DNA of 64,000 bases, taken from Thereva unica (lineage: Eukaryota > Arthropoda > Insecta > Diptera > Therevidae). Position numbers and translations under genes: made by a program. The notes under the pieces were generated by a model that was given only the letters and a program-made list of their open reading frames with translations, was not told where the DNA came from and did not search any database. The stretch covers positions 1-64,000 of the forward strand of contig CATLJY010000193.1 in the NCBI GenBank assembly GCA_949987705.1. Direction: 5' to 3'. Numbering within the stretch: the stretch's first letter is position 1; each line of letters begins with the position of its first letter. Of the stretch, positions 26,571-39,459 are shown piece by piece.

Positions 26571-27310
26571 TGAATTCGATGAATGTAACTTAATTTCGAT
26601 GAATTAAGTGAATTTAACTTATTTTCGATGTATTCGATGAATGTAACTTAATTTCGATGAATTAAGTGAATTTAACTTATTTTCGATGTATTCGATGAAT
26701 GTAACTCAATTTCGATGAATTAAGTGAATTGAACTTATTTTCGATGTATTCGATGAATGTAACTTAATTTCGATGAATTAAGTGATTTCAAGTTATTTTC
26801 GATGAATTCGATGAATGTAACTTGATTTCGATGAATTAAGTGAATTTAAGTTATTTTCGATGTATTCGATGTATGAAACTCAATTTCGATGAATTAAGTG
26901 AATTTAACTTATTTTCGATGTATTCGATGAATGTAACTTAATTTCGATGAATTAAGAGATTTCAAGATATTTTCGATGTATTCGATGAATGTGACTTAAT
27001 TTCGATGAATTAAGTGAATTTAAGTTATTTTCGATGTATTCGATGTATGAAACTCAATTTCGATGAATTAAGTGAATTTAACTTATTTTCGATGTATTCG
27101 ATGAATGTAACTTAATTTCGATGAATTAAGTGATTTCAAGTTATTTTCGATGTATTCGATGAATGTAACTTAATTTCGATGAATTAAGTGAATTTAAGTT
27201 ATTTTCGATGTATTCGATGAATGTAACTCAATTTCGATGAATTAAGTGAATTGAACTTATTTTCGATGTATTCGATGAATGTAACTTAATTTCGATGAAT
27301 TAAGTGATTT

Positions 27311-27345
27311 CAAGTTATTTTCGATGAATTTAATTTCGATGAATT
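27311..27345 (+). repeat. Monomer with 14-bp deletion
   Basis: In an EcoRI-class monomer GATGAATT joins directly to TAATTTCG at 27330/27331, removing the second TTCGATG and GTAACT. The junction has short AATT/TAATT microhomology. It is found once in the window. Confidence 0.8.
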
Positions 27346-29321
27346 AAGTGATTTCAAGTTATTTTCGATGTATTCGATGAATATAACTTAATTTCGGTGA
27401 CTTAAGTGAATTTAAGTTATTTTCGATGTATTCGATGTATGAAACTCAATTTCGATGAATTAAGTGAATTTAACTTATTTTCGATGTATTCGATGAATGT
27501 AACTTAATTTCGATGAATTAAGTGATTTCAAGTTATTTTCGATGTATTCGATGTATGAAACTCAATTTCGATGAATTAAGTGAATTTAACTTATTTTCGA
27601 TGTATTCGATGAATGTAACTTAATTTCGATGAATTAAGTGAATTGAACTTATTTTCGATGTATTCGATGAATGTAACTTAATTTCGATGAATTAAGTGAT
27701 TTCAAGTTATTTTCGATGTATTCGATGAATGTAACTTAATTTCGATGAATTAAGTGAATTTAACTTATTTTCGATGTATTCGATGAATGTAACTCAATTT
27801 CGATGAATTAAGTGAATTGAACTTATTTTCGATGTATTCGATGAATGTAACTTAATTTCGATGAATTAAGTGATTTCAAGTTATTTTCGATGAATTCGAT
27901 GAATGTAACTTAATTTCGATGAATTAAGTGAATTTAACTTATTTTCGATGTATTCGATGAATGTAACTTAATTTCGATGAATTAAGTGAATTTAACTTAT
28001 TTTCGATGTATTCGATGAATGTAACTCAATTTCGATGAATTAAGTGAATTGAACTTATTTTCGATGTATTCGATGAATGTAACTTAATTTTGATGAATTA
28101 AGTGATTTCAAGTTATTTTCGATGAATTCGATGAATGTAACTTGATTTCGATGAATTAAGTGAATTTAAGTTATTTTCGATGTATTCGATGTATGAAACT
28201 CAATTTCGATGAATTAAGTGAATTTAACTTATTTTCGATGTATTCGATGAATGTAACTTAATTTCGATGAATTAAGTGATTTCAAGTTATTTTCGATGTA
28301 TTCGATGAATGTAACTTAATTTCGATGAATTAAGTGAATTTAAGTTATTTTCGATGTATTCGATGTATGAAACTCAATTTCGATGAATTAAGTGAATTTA
28401 ACTTATTTTCGATGTATTCGATGAATGTAACTTAATTTCGATGAATTAAGTGATTTCAAGTTATTTTCGATGTATTCGATGAATGTAACTTAATTTCGAT
28501 GAATTAAGTGAATTTAAGTTATTTTCGATGTATTCGATGAATGTAACTCAATTTCGATGAATTAAGTGAATTGAACTTATTTTCGATGTATTCGATGAAT
28601 GTAACTTAATTTCGATGAATTAAGTGATTTCAAGTTATTTTCGATGAATTCGATGAATGTAACTTAATTTCGATGAATTAAGTGAATTTAACTTATTTTC
28701 GATGTATTCGATGAATGTAACTCAATTTCGATGAATTAAGTGAATTGAACTTATTTTCGATGTATTCGATGAATGTAACTTAATTTCGATGAATTAAGTG
28801 ATTTCAAGTTATTTTCGATGTATTCGATGAATGTAACTTAATTTCGATGAATTAAGTGAATTTAACTTATTTTCGATGTATTCGATGAATGTAACTTAAT
28901 TTCGATGAATTAAGTGATTTCAAGTTATTTTCGATGTATTCGATGAATGTAACTTAATTTCGATGAATTAAGTGAATTTAAGTTATTTTCGATGTATTCG
29001 ATGTATGAAACTCAATTTCGATGAATTAAGTGAATTTAACTTATTTTCGATGTATTCGATGAATGTAACTTAATTTCGATGAATTAAGTGATTTCAAGTT
29101 ATTTTCGATGTTTTCGATGAATGTAACTTAATTTCGATGAATTAAGTGATTTCAAGTTATTTTCGATGTATTCGATGTATGAAACTCAATTTCGATGAAT
29201 TAAGTGAATTTAAGTTATTTTCGATGTATTCGATGAATGTAACTTAATTTCGATGAATTAAGTGAATTTAACTTATTTTCGATGTATTCGATGAATGTAA
29301 CTTAATTTCGATGAATTAAGT

Positions 29322-30481
29322 GATTTCAAGTTATTTTCGATGTATTCGATGTATGAAACTCAATTTCGATGAATTAAGTGAATTTAACTTATTTTCGATG
29401 TATTCGATGAATGTAACTTAATTTCGATGAATTAAGTGAATTTAACTTATTTTCGATGTATTCGATGAATGTAACTTAATTTCGATGAATTAAGTGAATT
29501 TAAGTTATTTTCGATGTATTCGATGAATGTAACTCAATTTCGATGAATTAAGTGAATTGAACTTATTTTCGATGTATTCGATGAATGTAACTTAATTTCG
29601 ATGAATTAAATGATTTCAAGTTATTTTCGATGAATTCGATGAATGTAACTTGATTTCGATGAATTAAGTGAATTTAAGTTATTTTCGATGTATTCGATGT
29701 ATGAAACTCAATTTCGATGAATTAAGTGAATTTAACTTATTTTCGATGTATTCGATGAATGTAACTCAATTTCGATGAATTAAGTGAATTTAAGTTATTT
29801 TCGATGTATTCGATGAATGTAACTTAATTTCGATGAATTAAGTGAATTTAACTTATTTTCGATGTATTCGATGAATGTAACTTAATTTCGATGAATTAAG
29901 TGATTTCAAGTTATTTTCGATGTATTCGATGTATGAAACTCAATTTCGATGAATTAAGTGAATTTAACTTATTTTCGATGTATTCGATGAATGTAACTTA
30001 ATTTCGATGAATTAAGTGAATTTAACTTATTTTCGATGTATTCGATGAATGTAACTTAATTTCGATGAATTAAGTGAATTTAAGTTATTTTCGATGTATT
30101 CGATGAATGTAACTCAATTTCGATGAATTAAGTGAATTGAACTTATTTTCGATGTATTCGATGAATGTAACTTAATTTCGATGAATTAAATGATTTCAAG
30201 TTATTTTCGATGAATTCGATGAATGTAACTTGATTTCGATGAATTAAGTGAATTTAAGTTATTTTCGATGTATTCGATGTATGAAACTCAATTTCGATGA
30301 ATTAAGTGAATTTAACTTATTTTCGATGTATTCGATGAATGTAACTCAATTTCGATGAATTAAGTGAATTGAACTTATTTTCGATGTATTCGATGAATGT
30401 AACTTAATTTCGATGAATTAAGTGATTTCAAGTTATTTTCGATGTATTCGATGTATGAAACTCAATTTCGATGAATTAAGT
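29322..30481. repeat. 10-monomer module, doubled (cycle after the interruption)
   Basis: aaatg markers are 580 bp apart at 29608 and 30188, with the same internal order as at 24180-25339. It is preceded by a single gttttcg monomer at 29110. Confidence 0.8.
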
Positions 30482-31119
30482 GAATTTAACTTATTTTCGA
30501 TGTATTCGATGAATGTAACTTAATTTCGATGAATTAAGTGATTTCAAGTTATTTTCGATGTATTCGATGTATGAAACTTAATTTCGATGAATTAAGTGAT
30601 TTCAAGTTATTTTCGATGAATTCGATGAATGTAACTTAATTTCGATGAATTAAGTGAATTTAACTTATTTTCGATGTATTCGATGAATGTAACTTAATTT
30701 CGATGAATTAAGTGATTTCAAGTTATTTTCGATGTATTCGATGTATGAAACTCAATTCCGATGAATTAAGTGAATTTAACTTATTTTCGATGTATTCGAT
30801 GAATGTAACTTAATTTCGATGAATTAAGTGAATTGAACTTATTTTCGATGTATTCGATGAATGTAACTTAATTTCGATGAATTAAGTGATTTCAAGTTAT
30901 TTTCGATGAATTCGATGAATGTAACTTGATTTCGATGAATTAAGTGATTTCAAGTTATTTTCGATGTATTCGATGTATGAAACTCAATTTCGATGAATTA
31001 AGTGAATTTAAGTTATTTTCGATGTATTCGATGAATGTAACTTAATTTCGATGAATTAAGTGAATTTAACTTATTTTCGATGTATTCGATGAATGTAACT
31101 TAATTTCGATGAATTAAGT

Positions 31120-32975
31120 GATTTCAAGTTATTTTCGATGAATTCGATGAATGTAACTTGATTTCGATGAATTAAGTGAATTTAACTTATTTTCGATGTA
31201 TTCGATGAATGTAACTTAATTTCGATGAATTAAGTGATTTCAAGTTATTTTCGATGTTTTCGATGAATGTAACTTAATTTCGATGAATTAAGTGATTTCA
31301 AGTTATTTTCGATGTATTCGATGTATGAAACTCAATTTCGATGAATTAAGTGAATTTAAGTTATTTTCGATGTATTCGATGAATGTAACTTAATTTCGAT
31401 GAATTAAGTGAATTTAACTTATTTTCGATGTATTCGATGAATGTAACTTAATTTCGATGAATTAAGTGATTTCAAGTTATTTTCGATGAATTCGATGAAT
31501 GTAACTTGATTTCGATGAATTAAGTGAATTTAACTTATTTTCGATGTATTCGATGAATGTAACTTAATTTCGATGAATTAAGTGATTTCAAGTTATTTTC
31601 GATGTTTTCGATGAATGTAACTTAATTTCGATGAATTAAGTGATTTCAAGTTATTTTCGATGTATTCGATGTATGAAACTCAATTTCGATGAATTAAGTG
31701 AATTTAAGTTATTTTCGATGTATTCGATGAATGTAACTTAATTTCGATGAATTAAGTGAATTTAACTTATTTTCGATGTATTCGATGAATGTAACTTAAT
31801 TTCGATGAATTAAGTGATTTCAAGTTATTTTCGATGTATTCGATGTATGAAACTCAATTTCGATGAATTAAGTGAATTTAACTTATTTTCGATGTATTCG
31901 ATGAATGTAACTTAATTTCGATGAATTAAGTGAATTTAACTTATTTTCGATGTATTCGATGAATGTAACTTAATTTCGATGAATTAAGTGAATTTAAGTT
32001 ATTTTCGATGTATTCGATGAATGTAACTCAATTTCGATGAATTAAGTGAATTGAACTTATTTTCGATGTATTCGATGAATGTAACTTAATTTCGATGAAT
32101 TAAATGATTTCAAGTTATTTTCGATGAATTCGATGAATGTAACTTGATTTCGATGAATTAAGTGAATTTAAGTTATTTTCGATGTATTCGATGTATGAAA
32201 CTCAATTTCGATGAATTAAGTGAATTTAACTTATTTTCGATGTATTCGATGAATGTAACTCAATTTCGATGAATTAAGTGAATTTAAGTTATTTTCGATG
32301 TATTCGATGAATGTAACTTAATTTCGATGAATTAAGTGAATTTAACTTATTTTCGATGTATTCGATGAATGTAACTTAATTTCGATGAATTAAGTGATTT
32401 CAAGTTATTTTCGATGTATTCGATGTATGAAACTCAATTTCGATGAATTAAGTGAATTTAACTTATTTTCGATGTATTCGATGAATGTAACTTAATTTCG
32501 ATGAATTAAGTGAATTTAACTTATTTTCGATGTATTCGATGAATGTAACTTAATTTCGATGAATTAAGTGAATTTAAGTTATTTTCGATGTATTCGATGA
32601 ATGTAACTCAATTTCGATGAATTAAGTGAATTGAACTTATTTTCGATGTATTCGATGAATGTAACTTAATTTCGATGAATTAAATGATTTCAAGTTATTT
32701 TCGATGAATTCGATGAATGTAACTTGATTTCGATGAATTAAGTGAATTTAAGTTATTTTCGATGTATTCGATGTATGAAACTCAATTTCGATGAATTAAG
32801 TGAATTTAACTTATTTTCGATGTATTCGATGAATGTAACTCAATTTCGATGAATTAAGTGAATTGAACTTATTTTCGATGTATTCGATGAATGTAACTTA
32901 ATTTCGATGAATTAAGTGATTTCAAGTTATTTTCGATGTATTCGATGTATGAAACTCAATTTCGATGAATTAAGT
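31120..32975. repeat. Doubled 6-monomer plus doubled 10-monomer modules
   Basis: gttttcg is at 31256 and 31604, and aaatg at 32102 and 32682. The 6-monomer pair ends at 31815 and the 10-monomer pair begins at 31816 with no spacer monomers, exactly as at 24179/24180. Confidence 0.83.
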
Positions 32976-33613
32976 GAATTTAACTTATTTTCGATGTATT
33001 CGATGAATGTAACTTAATTTCGATGAATTAAGTGATTTCAAGTTATTTTCGATGTATTCGATGTATGAAACTTAATTTCGATGAATTAAGTGATTTCAAG
33101 TTATTTTCGATGAATTCGATGAATGTAACTTAATTTCGATGAATTAAGTGAATTTAACTTATTTTCGATGTATTCGATAAATGTAACTTAATTTCGATGA
33201 ATTAAGTGATTTCAAGTTATTTTCGATGTATTCGATGTATGAAACTCAATTCCGATGAATTAAGTGAATTTAACTTATTTTCGATGTATTCGATGAATGT
33301 AACTTAATTTCGATGAATTAAGTGAATTGAACTTATTTTCGATGTATTCGATGAATGTAACTTAATTTCGATGAATTAAGTGATTTCAAGTTATTTTCGA
33401 TGAATTCGATGAATGTAACTTGATTTCGATGAATTAAGTGATTTCAAGTTATTTTCGATGTATTCGATGTATGAAACTCAATTTCGATGAATTAAGTGAA
33501 TTTAAGTTATTTTCGATGTATTCGATGAATGTAACTTAATTTCGATGAATTAAGTGAATTTAACTTATTTTCGATGTATTCGATGAATGTAACTTAATTT
33601 CGATGAATTAAGT

Positions 33614-34309
33614 GATTTCAAGTTATTTTCGATGAATTCGATGAATGTAACTTGATTTCGATGAATTAAGTGAATTTAACTTATTTTCGATGTATTCGAT
33701 GAATGTAACTTAATTTCGATGAATTAAGTGATTTCAAGTTATTTTCGATGTTTTCGATGAATGTAACTTAATTTCGATGAATTAAGTGATTTCAAGTTAT
33801 TTTCGATGTATTCGATGTATGAAACTCAATTTCGATGAATTAAGTGAATTTAAGTTATTTTCGATGTATTCGATGAATGTAACTTAATTTCGATGAATTA
33901 AGTGAATTTAACTTATTTTCGATGTATTCGATGAATGTAACTTAATTTCGATGAATTAAGTGATTTCAAGTTATTTTCGATGAATTCGATGAATGTAACT
34001 TGATTTCGATGAATTAAGTGAATTTAACTTATTTTCGATGTATTCGATGAATGTAACTTAATTTCGATGAATTAAGTGATTTCAAGTTATTTTCGATGTT
34101 TTCGATGAATGTAACTTAATTTCGATGAATTAAGTGATTTCAAGTTATTTTCGATGTATTCGATGTATGAAACTCAATTTCGATGAATTAAGTGAATTTA
34201 AGTTATTTTCGATGTATTCGATGAATGTAACTTAATTTCGATGAATTAAGTGAATTTAACTTATTTTCGATGTATTCGATGAATGTAACTTAATTTCGAT
34301 GAATTAAGT
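33614..34309. repeat. 6-monomer module, doubled, followed by a single 10-monomer module
   Basis: gttttcg is at 33750 and 34098. Only one aaatg (34596) follows before the connector at 35108, as in the cycle at 22.3-23.4 kb. This cycle is therefore 1856 bp rather than 2494 bp. An adjacent private variant is tattcaatg near 34915. Confidence 0.83.
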
Positions 34310-35237
34310 GATTTCAAGTTATTTTCGATGTATTCGATGTATGAAACTCAATTTCGATGAATTAAGTGAATTTAACTTATTTTCGATGTATTCGATGAAT
34401 GTAACTTAATTTCGATGAATTAAGTGAATTTAACTTATTTTCGATGTATTCGATGAATGTAACTTAATTTCGATGAATTAAGTGAATTTAAGTTATTTTC
34501 GATGTATTCGATGAATGTAACTCAATTTCGATGAATTAAGTGAATTGAACTTATTTTCGATGTATTCGATGAATGTAACTTAATTTCGATGAATTAAATG
34601 ATTTCAAGTTATTTTCGATGAATTCGATGAATGTAACTTGATTTCGATGAATTAAGTGAATTTAAGTTATTTTCGATGTATTCGATGTATGAAACTCAAT
34701 TTCGATGAATTAAGTGAATTTAACTTATTTTCGATGTATTCGATGAATGTAACTCAATTTCGATGAATTAAGTGAATTTAAGTTATTTTCGATGTATTCG
34801 ATGAATGTAACTTAATTTCGATGAATTAAGTGAATTTAACTTATTTTCGATGTATTCGATGAATGTAACTTAATTTCGATGAATTAAGTGATTTCAAGTT
34901 ATTTTCGATGTATTCAATGTATGAAACTTAATTTCGATGAATTAAGTGATTTCAAGTTATTTTCGATGAATTCGATGAATGTAACTTAATTTCGATGAAT
35001 TAAGTGAATTTAACTTATTTTCGATGTATTCGATGAATGTAACTTAATTTCGATGAATTAAGTGATTTCAAGTTATTTTCGATGTATTCGATGTATGAAA
35101 CTCAATTCCGATGAATTAAGTGAATTTAACTTATTTTCGATGTATTCGATGAATGTAACTTAATTTCGATGAATTAAGTGAATTGAACTTATTTTCGATG
35201 TATTCGATGAATGTAACTTAATTTCGATGAATTAAGT

Positions 35238-37093
35238 GATTTCAAGTTATTTTCGATGAATTCGATGAATGTAACTTGATTTCGATGAATTAAGTGAATT
35301 TAACTTATTTTCGATGTATTCGATGAATGTAACTTAATTTCGATGAATTAAGTGATTTCAAGTTATTTTCGATGTTTTCGATGAATGTAACTTAATTTCG
35401 ATGAATTAAGTGATTTCAAGTTATTTTCGATGTATTCGATGTATGAAACTCAATTTCGATGAATTAAGTGAATTTAAGTTATTTTCGATGTATTCGATGA
35501 ATGTAACTTAATTTCGATGAATTAAGTGAATTTAACTTATTTTCGATGTATTCGATGAATGTAACTTAATTTCGATGAATTAAGTGATTTCAAGTTATTT
35601 TCGATGAATTCGATGAATGTAACTTGATTTCGATGAATTAAGTGAATTTAACTTATTTTCGATGTATTCGATGAATGTAACTTAATTTCGATGAATTAAG
35701 TGATTTCAAGTTATTTTCGATGTTTTCGATGAATGTAACTTAATTTCGATGAATTAAGTGATTTCAAGTTATTTTCGATGTATTCGATGTATGAAACTCA
35801 ATTTCGATGAATTAAGTGAATTTAAGTTATTTTCGATGTATTCGATGAATGTAACTTAATTTCGATGAATTAAGTGAATTTAACTTATTTTCGATGTATT
35901 CGATGAATGTAACTTAATTTCGATGAATTAAGTGATTTCAAGTTATTTTCGATGTATTCGATGTATGAAACTCAATTTCGATGAATTAAGTGAATTTAAC
36001 TTATTTTCGATGTATTCGATGAATGTAACTTAATTTCGATGAATTAAGTGAATTTAACTTATTTTCGATGTATTCGATGAATGTAACTTAATTTCGATGA
36101 ATTAAGTGAATTTAAGTTATTTTCGATGTATTCGATGAATGTAACTCAATTTCGATGAATTAAGTGAATTGAACTTATTTTCGATGTATTCGATGAATGT
36201 AACTTAATTTCGATGAATTAAATGATTTCAAGTTATTTTCGATGAATTCGATGAATGTAACTTGATTTCGATGAATTAAGTGAATTTAAGTTATTTTCGA
36301 TGTATTCGATGTATGAAACTCAATTTCGATGAATTAAGTGAATTTAACTTATTTTCGATGTATTCGATGAATGTAACTCAATTTCGATGAATTAAGTGAA
36401 TTTAAGTTATTTTCGATGTATTCGATGAATGTAACTTAATTTCGATGAATTAAGTGAATTTAACTTATTTTCGATGTATTCGATGAATGTAACTTAATTT
36501 CGATGAATTAAGTGATTTCAAGTTATTTTCGATGTATTCGATGTATGAAACTCAATTTCGATGAATTAAGTGAATTTAACTTATTTTCGATGTATTCGAT
36601 GAATGTAACTTAATTTCGATGAATTAAGTGAATTTAACTTATTTTCGATGTATTCGATGAATGTAACTTAATTTCGATGAATTAAGTGAATTTAAGTTAT
36701 TTTCGATGTATTCGATGAATGTAACTCAATTTCGATGAATTAAGTGAATTGAACTTATTTTCGATGTATTCGATGAATGTAACTTAATTTCGATGAATTA
36801 AATGATTTCAAGTTATTTTCGATGAATTCGATGAATGTAACTTGATTTCGATGAATTAAGTGAATTTAAGTTATTTTCGATGTATTCGATGTATGAAACT
36901 CAATTTCGATGAATTAAGTGAATTTAACTTATTTTCGATGTATTCGATGAATGTAACTCAATTTCGATGAATTAAGTGAATTGAACTTATTTTCGATGTA
37001 TTCGATGAATGTAACTTAATTTCGATGAATTAAGTGATTTCAAGTTATTTTCGATGTATTCGATGTATGAAACTCAATTTCGATGAATTAAGT
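35238..37093. repeat. Doubled 6-monomer plus doubled 10-monomer modules (later cycle)
   Basis: gttttcg is at 35374 and 35722, and aaatg at 36220 and 36800. The junction at 35933/35934 again has no spacer. The layout is the same as 31120-32975. Confidence 0.83.
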
Positions 37094-37789
37094 GAATTTA
37101 ACTTATTTTCGATGTATTCGATGAATGTAACTTAATTTCGATGAATTAAGTGATTTCAAGTTATTTTCGATGTATTCGATGTATGAAACTTAATTTCGAT
37201 GAATTAAGTGATTTCAAGTTATTTTCGATGAATTCGATGAATGTAACTTAATTTCGATGAATTAAGTGAATTTAACTTATTTTCGATGTATTCGATGAAT
37301 GTAACTTAATTTCGATGAATTAAGTGATTTCAAGTTATTTTCGATGTATTCGATGTATGAAACTCAATTCCGATGAATTAAGTGAATTTAACTTATTTTC
37401 GATGTATTCGATGAATGTAACTTAATTTCGATGAATTAAGTGAATTTAAGTTATTTTCGATGTATTCGATGTATGAAACTCAATTTCGATGAATTAAGTG
37501 AATTTAACTTATTTTCGATGTATTCGATGAATGTAACTTAATTTCGATGAATTAAGTGATTTCAAGTTATTTTCGATGTTTTCGATGAATGTAACTTAAT
37601 TTCGATGAATTAAGTGATTTCAAGTTATTTTCGATGTATTCGATGTATGAAACTCAATTTCGATGAATTAAGTGAATTTAAGTTATTTTCGATGTATTCG
37701 ATGAATGTAACTTAATTTCGATGAATTAAGTGAATTTAACTTATTTTCGATGTATTCGATGAATGTAACTTAATTTCGATGAATTAAGT

Positions 37790-38948
37790 GATTTCAAGTT
37801 ATTTTCGATGTATTCGATGTATGAAACTCAATTTCGATGAATTAAGTGAATTTAACTTATTTTCGATGTATTCGATGAATGTAACTTAATTTCGATGAAT
37901 TAAGTGAATTTAACTTATTTTCGATGTATTCGATGAATGTAACTTAATTTCGATGAATTAAGTGAATTAAAGTTATTTTCGATGTATTCGATGAATGTAA
38001 CTCAATTTCGATGAATTAAGTGAATTGAACTTATTTTCGATGTATTCGATGAATGTAACTTAATTTCGATGAATTAAATGATTTCAAGTTATTTTCGATG
38101 AATTCGATGAATGTAACTTGATTTCGATGAATTAAGTGAATTTAAGTTATTTTCGATGTATTCGATGTATGAAACTCAATTTCGATGAATTAAGTGAATT
38201 TAACTTATTTTCGATGTATTCGATGAATGTAACTCAATTTCGATGAATTAAGTGAATTTAAGTTATTTTCGATGTATTCGATGAATGTAACTTAATTTCG
38301 ATGAATTAAGTGAATTTAACTTATTTTCGATGTATTCGATGAATGTAACTTAATTTCGATGAATTAAGTGATTTCAAGTTATTTTCGATGTATTCGATGT
38401 ATGAAACTCAATTTCGATGAATTAAGTGAATTTAACTTATTTTCGATGTATTCGATGAATGTAACTTAATTTCGATGAATTAAGTGAATTTAACTTATTT
38501 TCGATGTATTCGATGAATGTAACTTAATTTCGATGAATTAAGTGAATTTAAGTTATTTTCGATGTATTCGATGAATGTAACTCAATTTCGATGAATTAAG
38601 TGAATTGAACTTATTTTCGATGTATTCGATGAATGTAACTTAATTTCGATGAATTAATGATTTCAAGTTATTTTCGATGAATTCGATGAATGTAACTTGA
38701 TTTCGATGAATTAAGTGAATTTAAGTTATTTTCGATGTATTCGATGTATGAAACTCAATTTCGATGAATTAAGTGAATTTAACTTATTTTCGATGTATTC
38801 GATGAATGTAACTCAATTTCGATGAATTAAGTGAATTGAACTTATTTTCGATGTATTCGATGAATGTAACTTAATTTCGATGAATTAAGTGATTTCAAGT
38901 TATTTTCGATGTATTCGATGTATGAAACTCAATTTCGATGAATTAAGT
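37790..38948. repeat. 10-monomer module, doubled, second copy with 1-bp loss
   Basis: aaatg is at 38076. The second copy reads aattaatga at 38656, one A shorter, which is why the next connector is 1855 rather than 1856 bp away. A gaattaaag variant near 37970 is private to the first copy. Confidence 0.8.
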
Positions 38949-39459
38949 GAATTTAACTTATTTTCGATGTATTCGATGAATGTAACTTAATTTCGATGAA
39001 TTAAGTGATTTCAAGTTATTTTCGATGTATTCGATGTATGAAACTTAATTTCGATGAATTAAGTGATTTCAAGTTATTTTCGATGAATTCGATGAATGTA
39101 ACTTAATTTCGATGAATTAAGTGAATTTAACTTATTTTCGATGTATTCGATGAATGTAACTTAATTTCGATGAATTAAGTGATTTCAAGTTATTTTCGAT
39201 GTATTCGATGTATGAAACTCAATTCCGATGAATTAAGTGAATTTAACTTATTTTCGATGTATTCGATGAATGTAACTTAATTTCGATGAATTAAGTGAAT
39301 TGAACTTATTTTCGATGTATTCGATGAATGTAACTTAATTTCGATGAATTAAGTGATTTCAAGTTATTTTCGATGAATTCGATGAATGTAACTTGATTTC
39401 GATGAATTAAGTGAATTTAACTTATTTTCGATGTATTCGATGAATGTAACTTAATTTCG

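Larger units (their letters stand above)
25340..28900. repeat. Interrupting block with 23-monomer duplication
   Basis: The modular cycle stops here; no gttttcg, aaatg or ttccgatg occurs between about 25.05 and 29.11 kb. Instead the variant cggtgactt occurs at 26081 and 27397. These are 1316 bp apart, which is 23 monomers minus the 4-bp and 14-bp deletions lying between them (26562 and 27330). The start of the block resembles 1.5-1.9 kb, sharing the 1-bp deletion aattagtg (25448). Gaatataac monomers, absent from the flanking modular parts, appear here. Confidence 0.75.
20300..39300. repeat. Modular higher-order repeat domain
   Basis: Cycles are built from three parts: a 6-monomer module (348 bp, marked by gttttcg), a 10-monomer module (580 bp, marked by aaatgattt) and a connector marked by ttccgatg. 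Each module is present once or twice. gttttcg is at 20488; 21996, 22344; 23620, 23968; 29110; 31256, 31604; 33750, 34098; 35374, 35722; 37578. aaatg is at 20986; 22842; 24466, 25046; 29608, 30188; 32102, 32682; 34596; 36220, 36800; 38076, 38656. ttccgatg is at 21498, 23354, 30758, 33252, 35108, 37370, 39225. The last gttttcg of a group is always 498 bp before the first aaatg. Connector-to-connector lengths are 1856, 2494, 1856, 2262 and 1855, plus one interrupted cycle. Confidence 0.88.
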
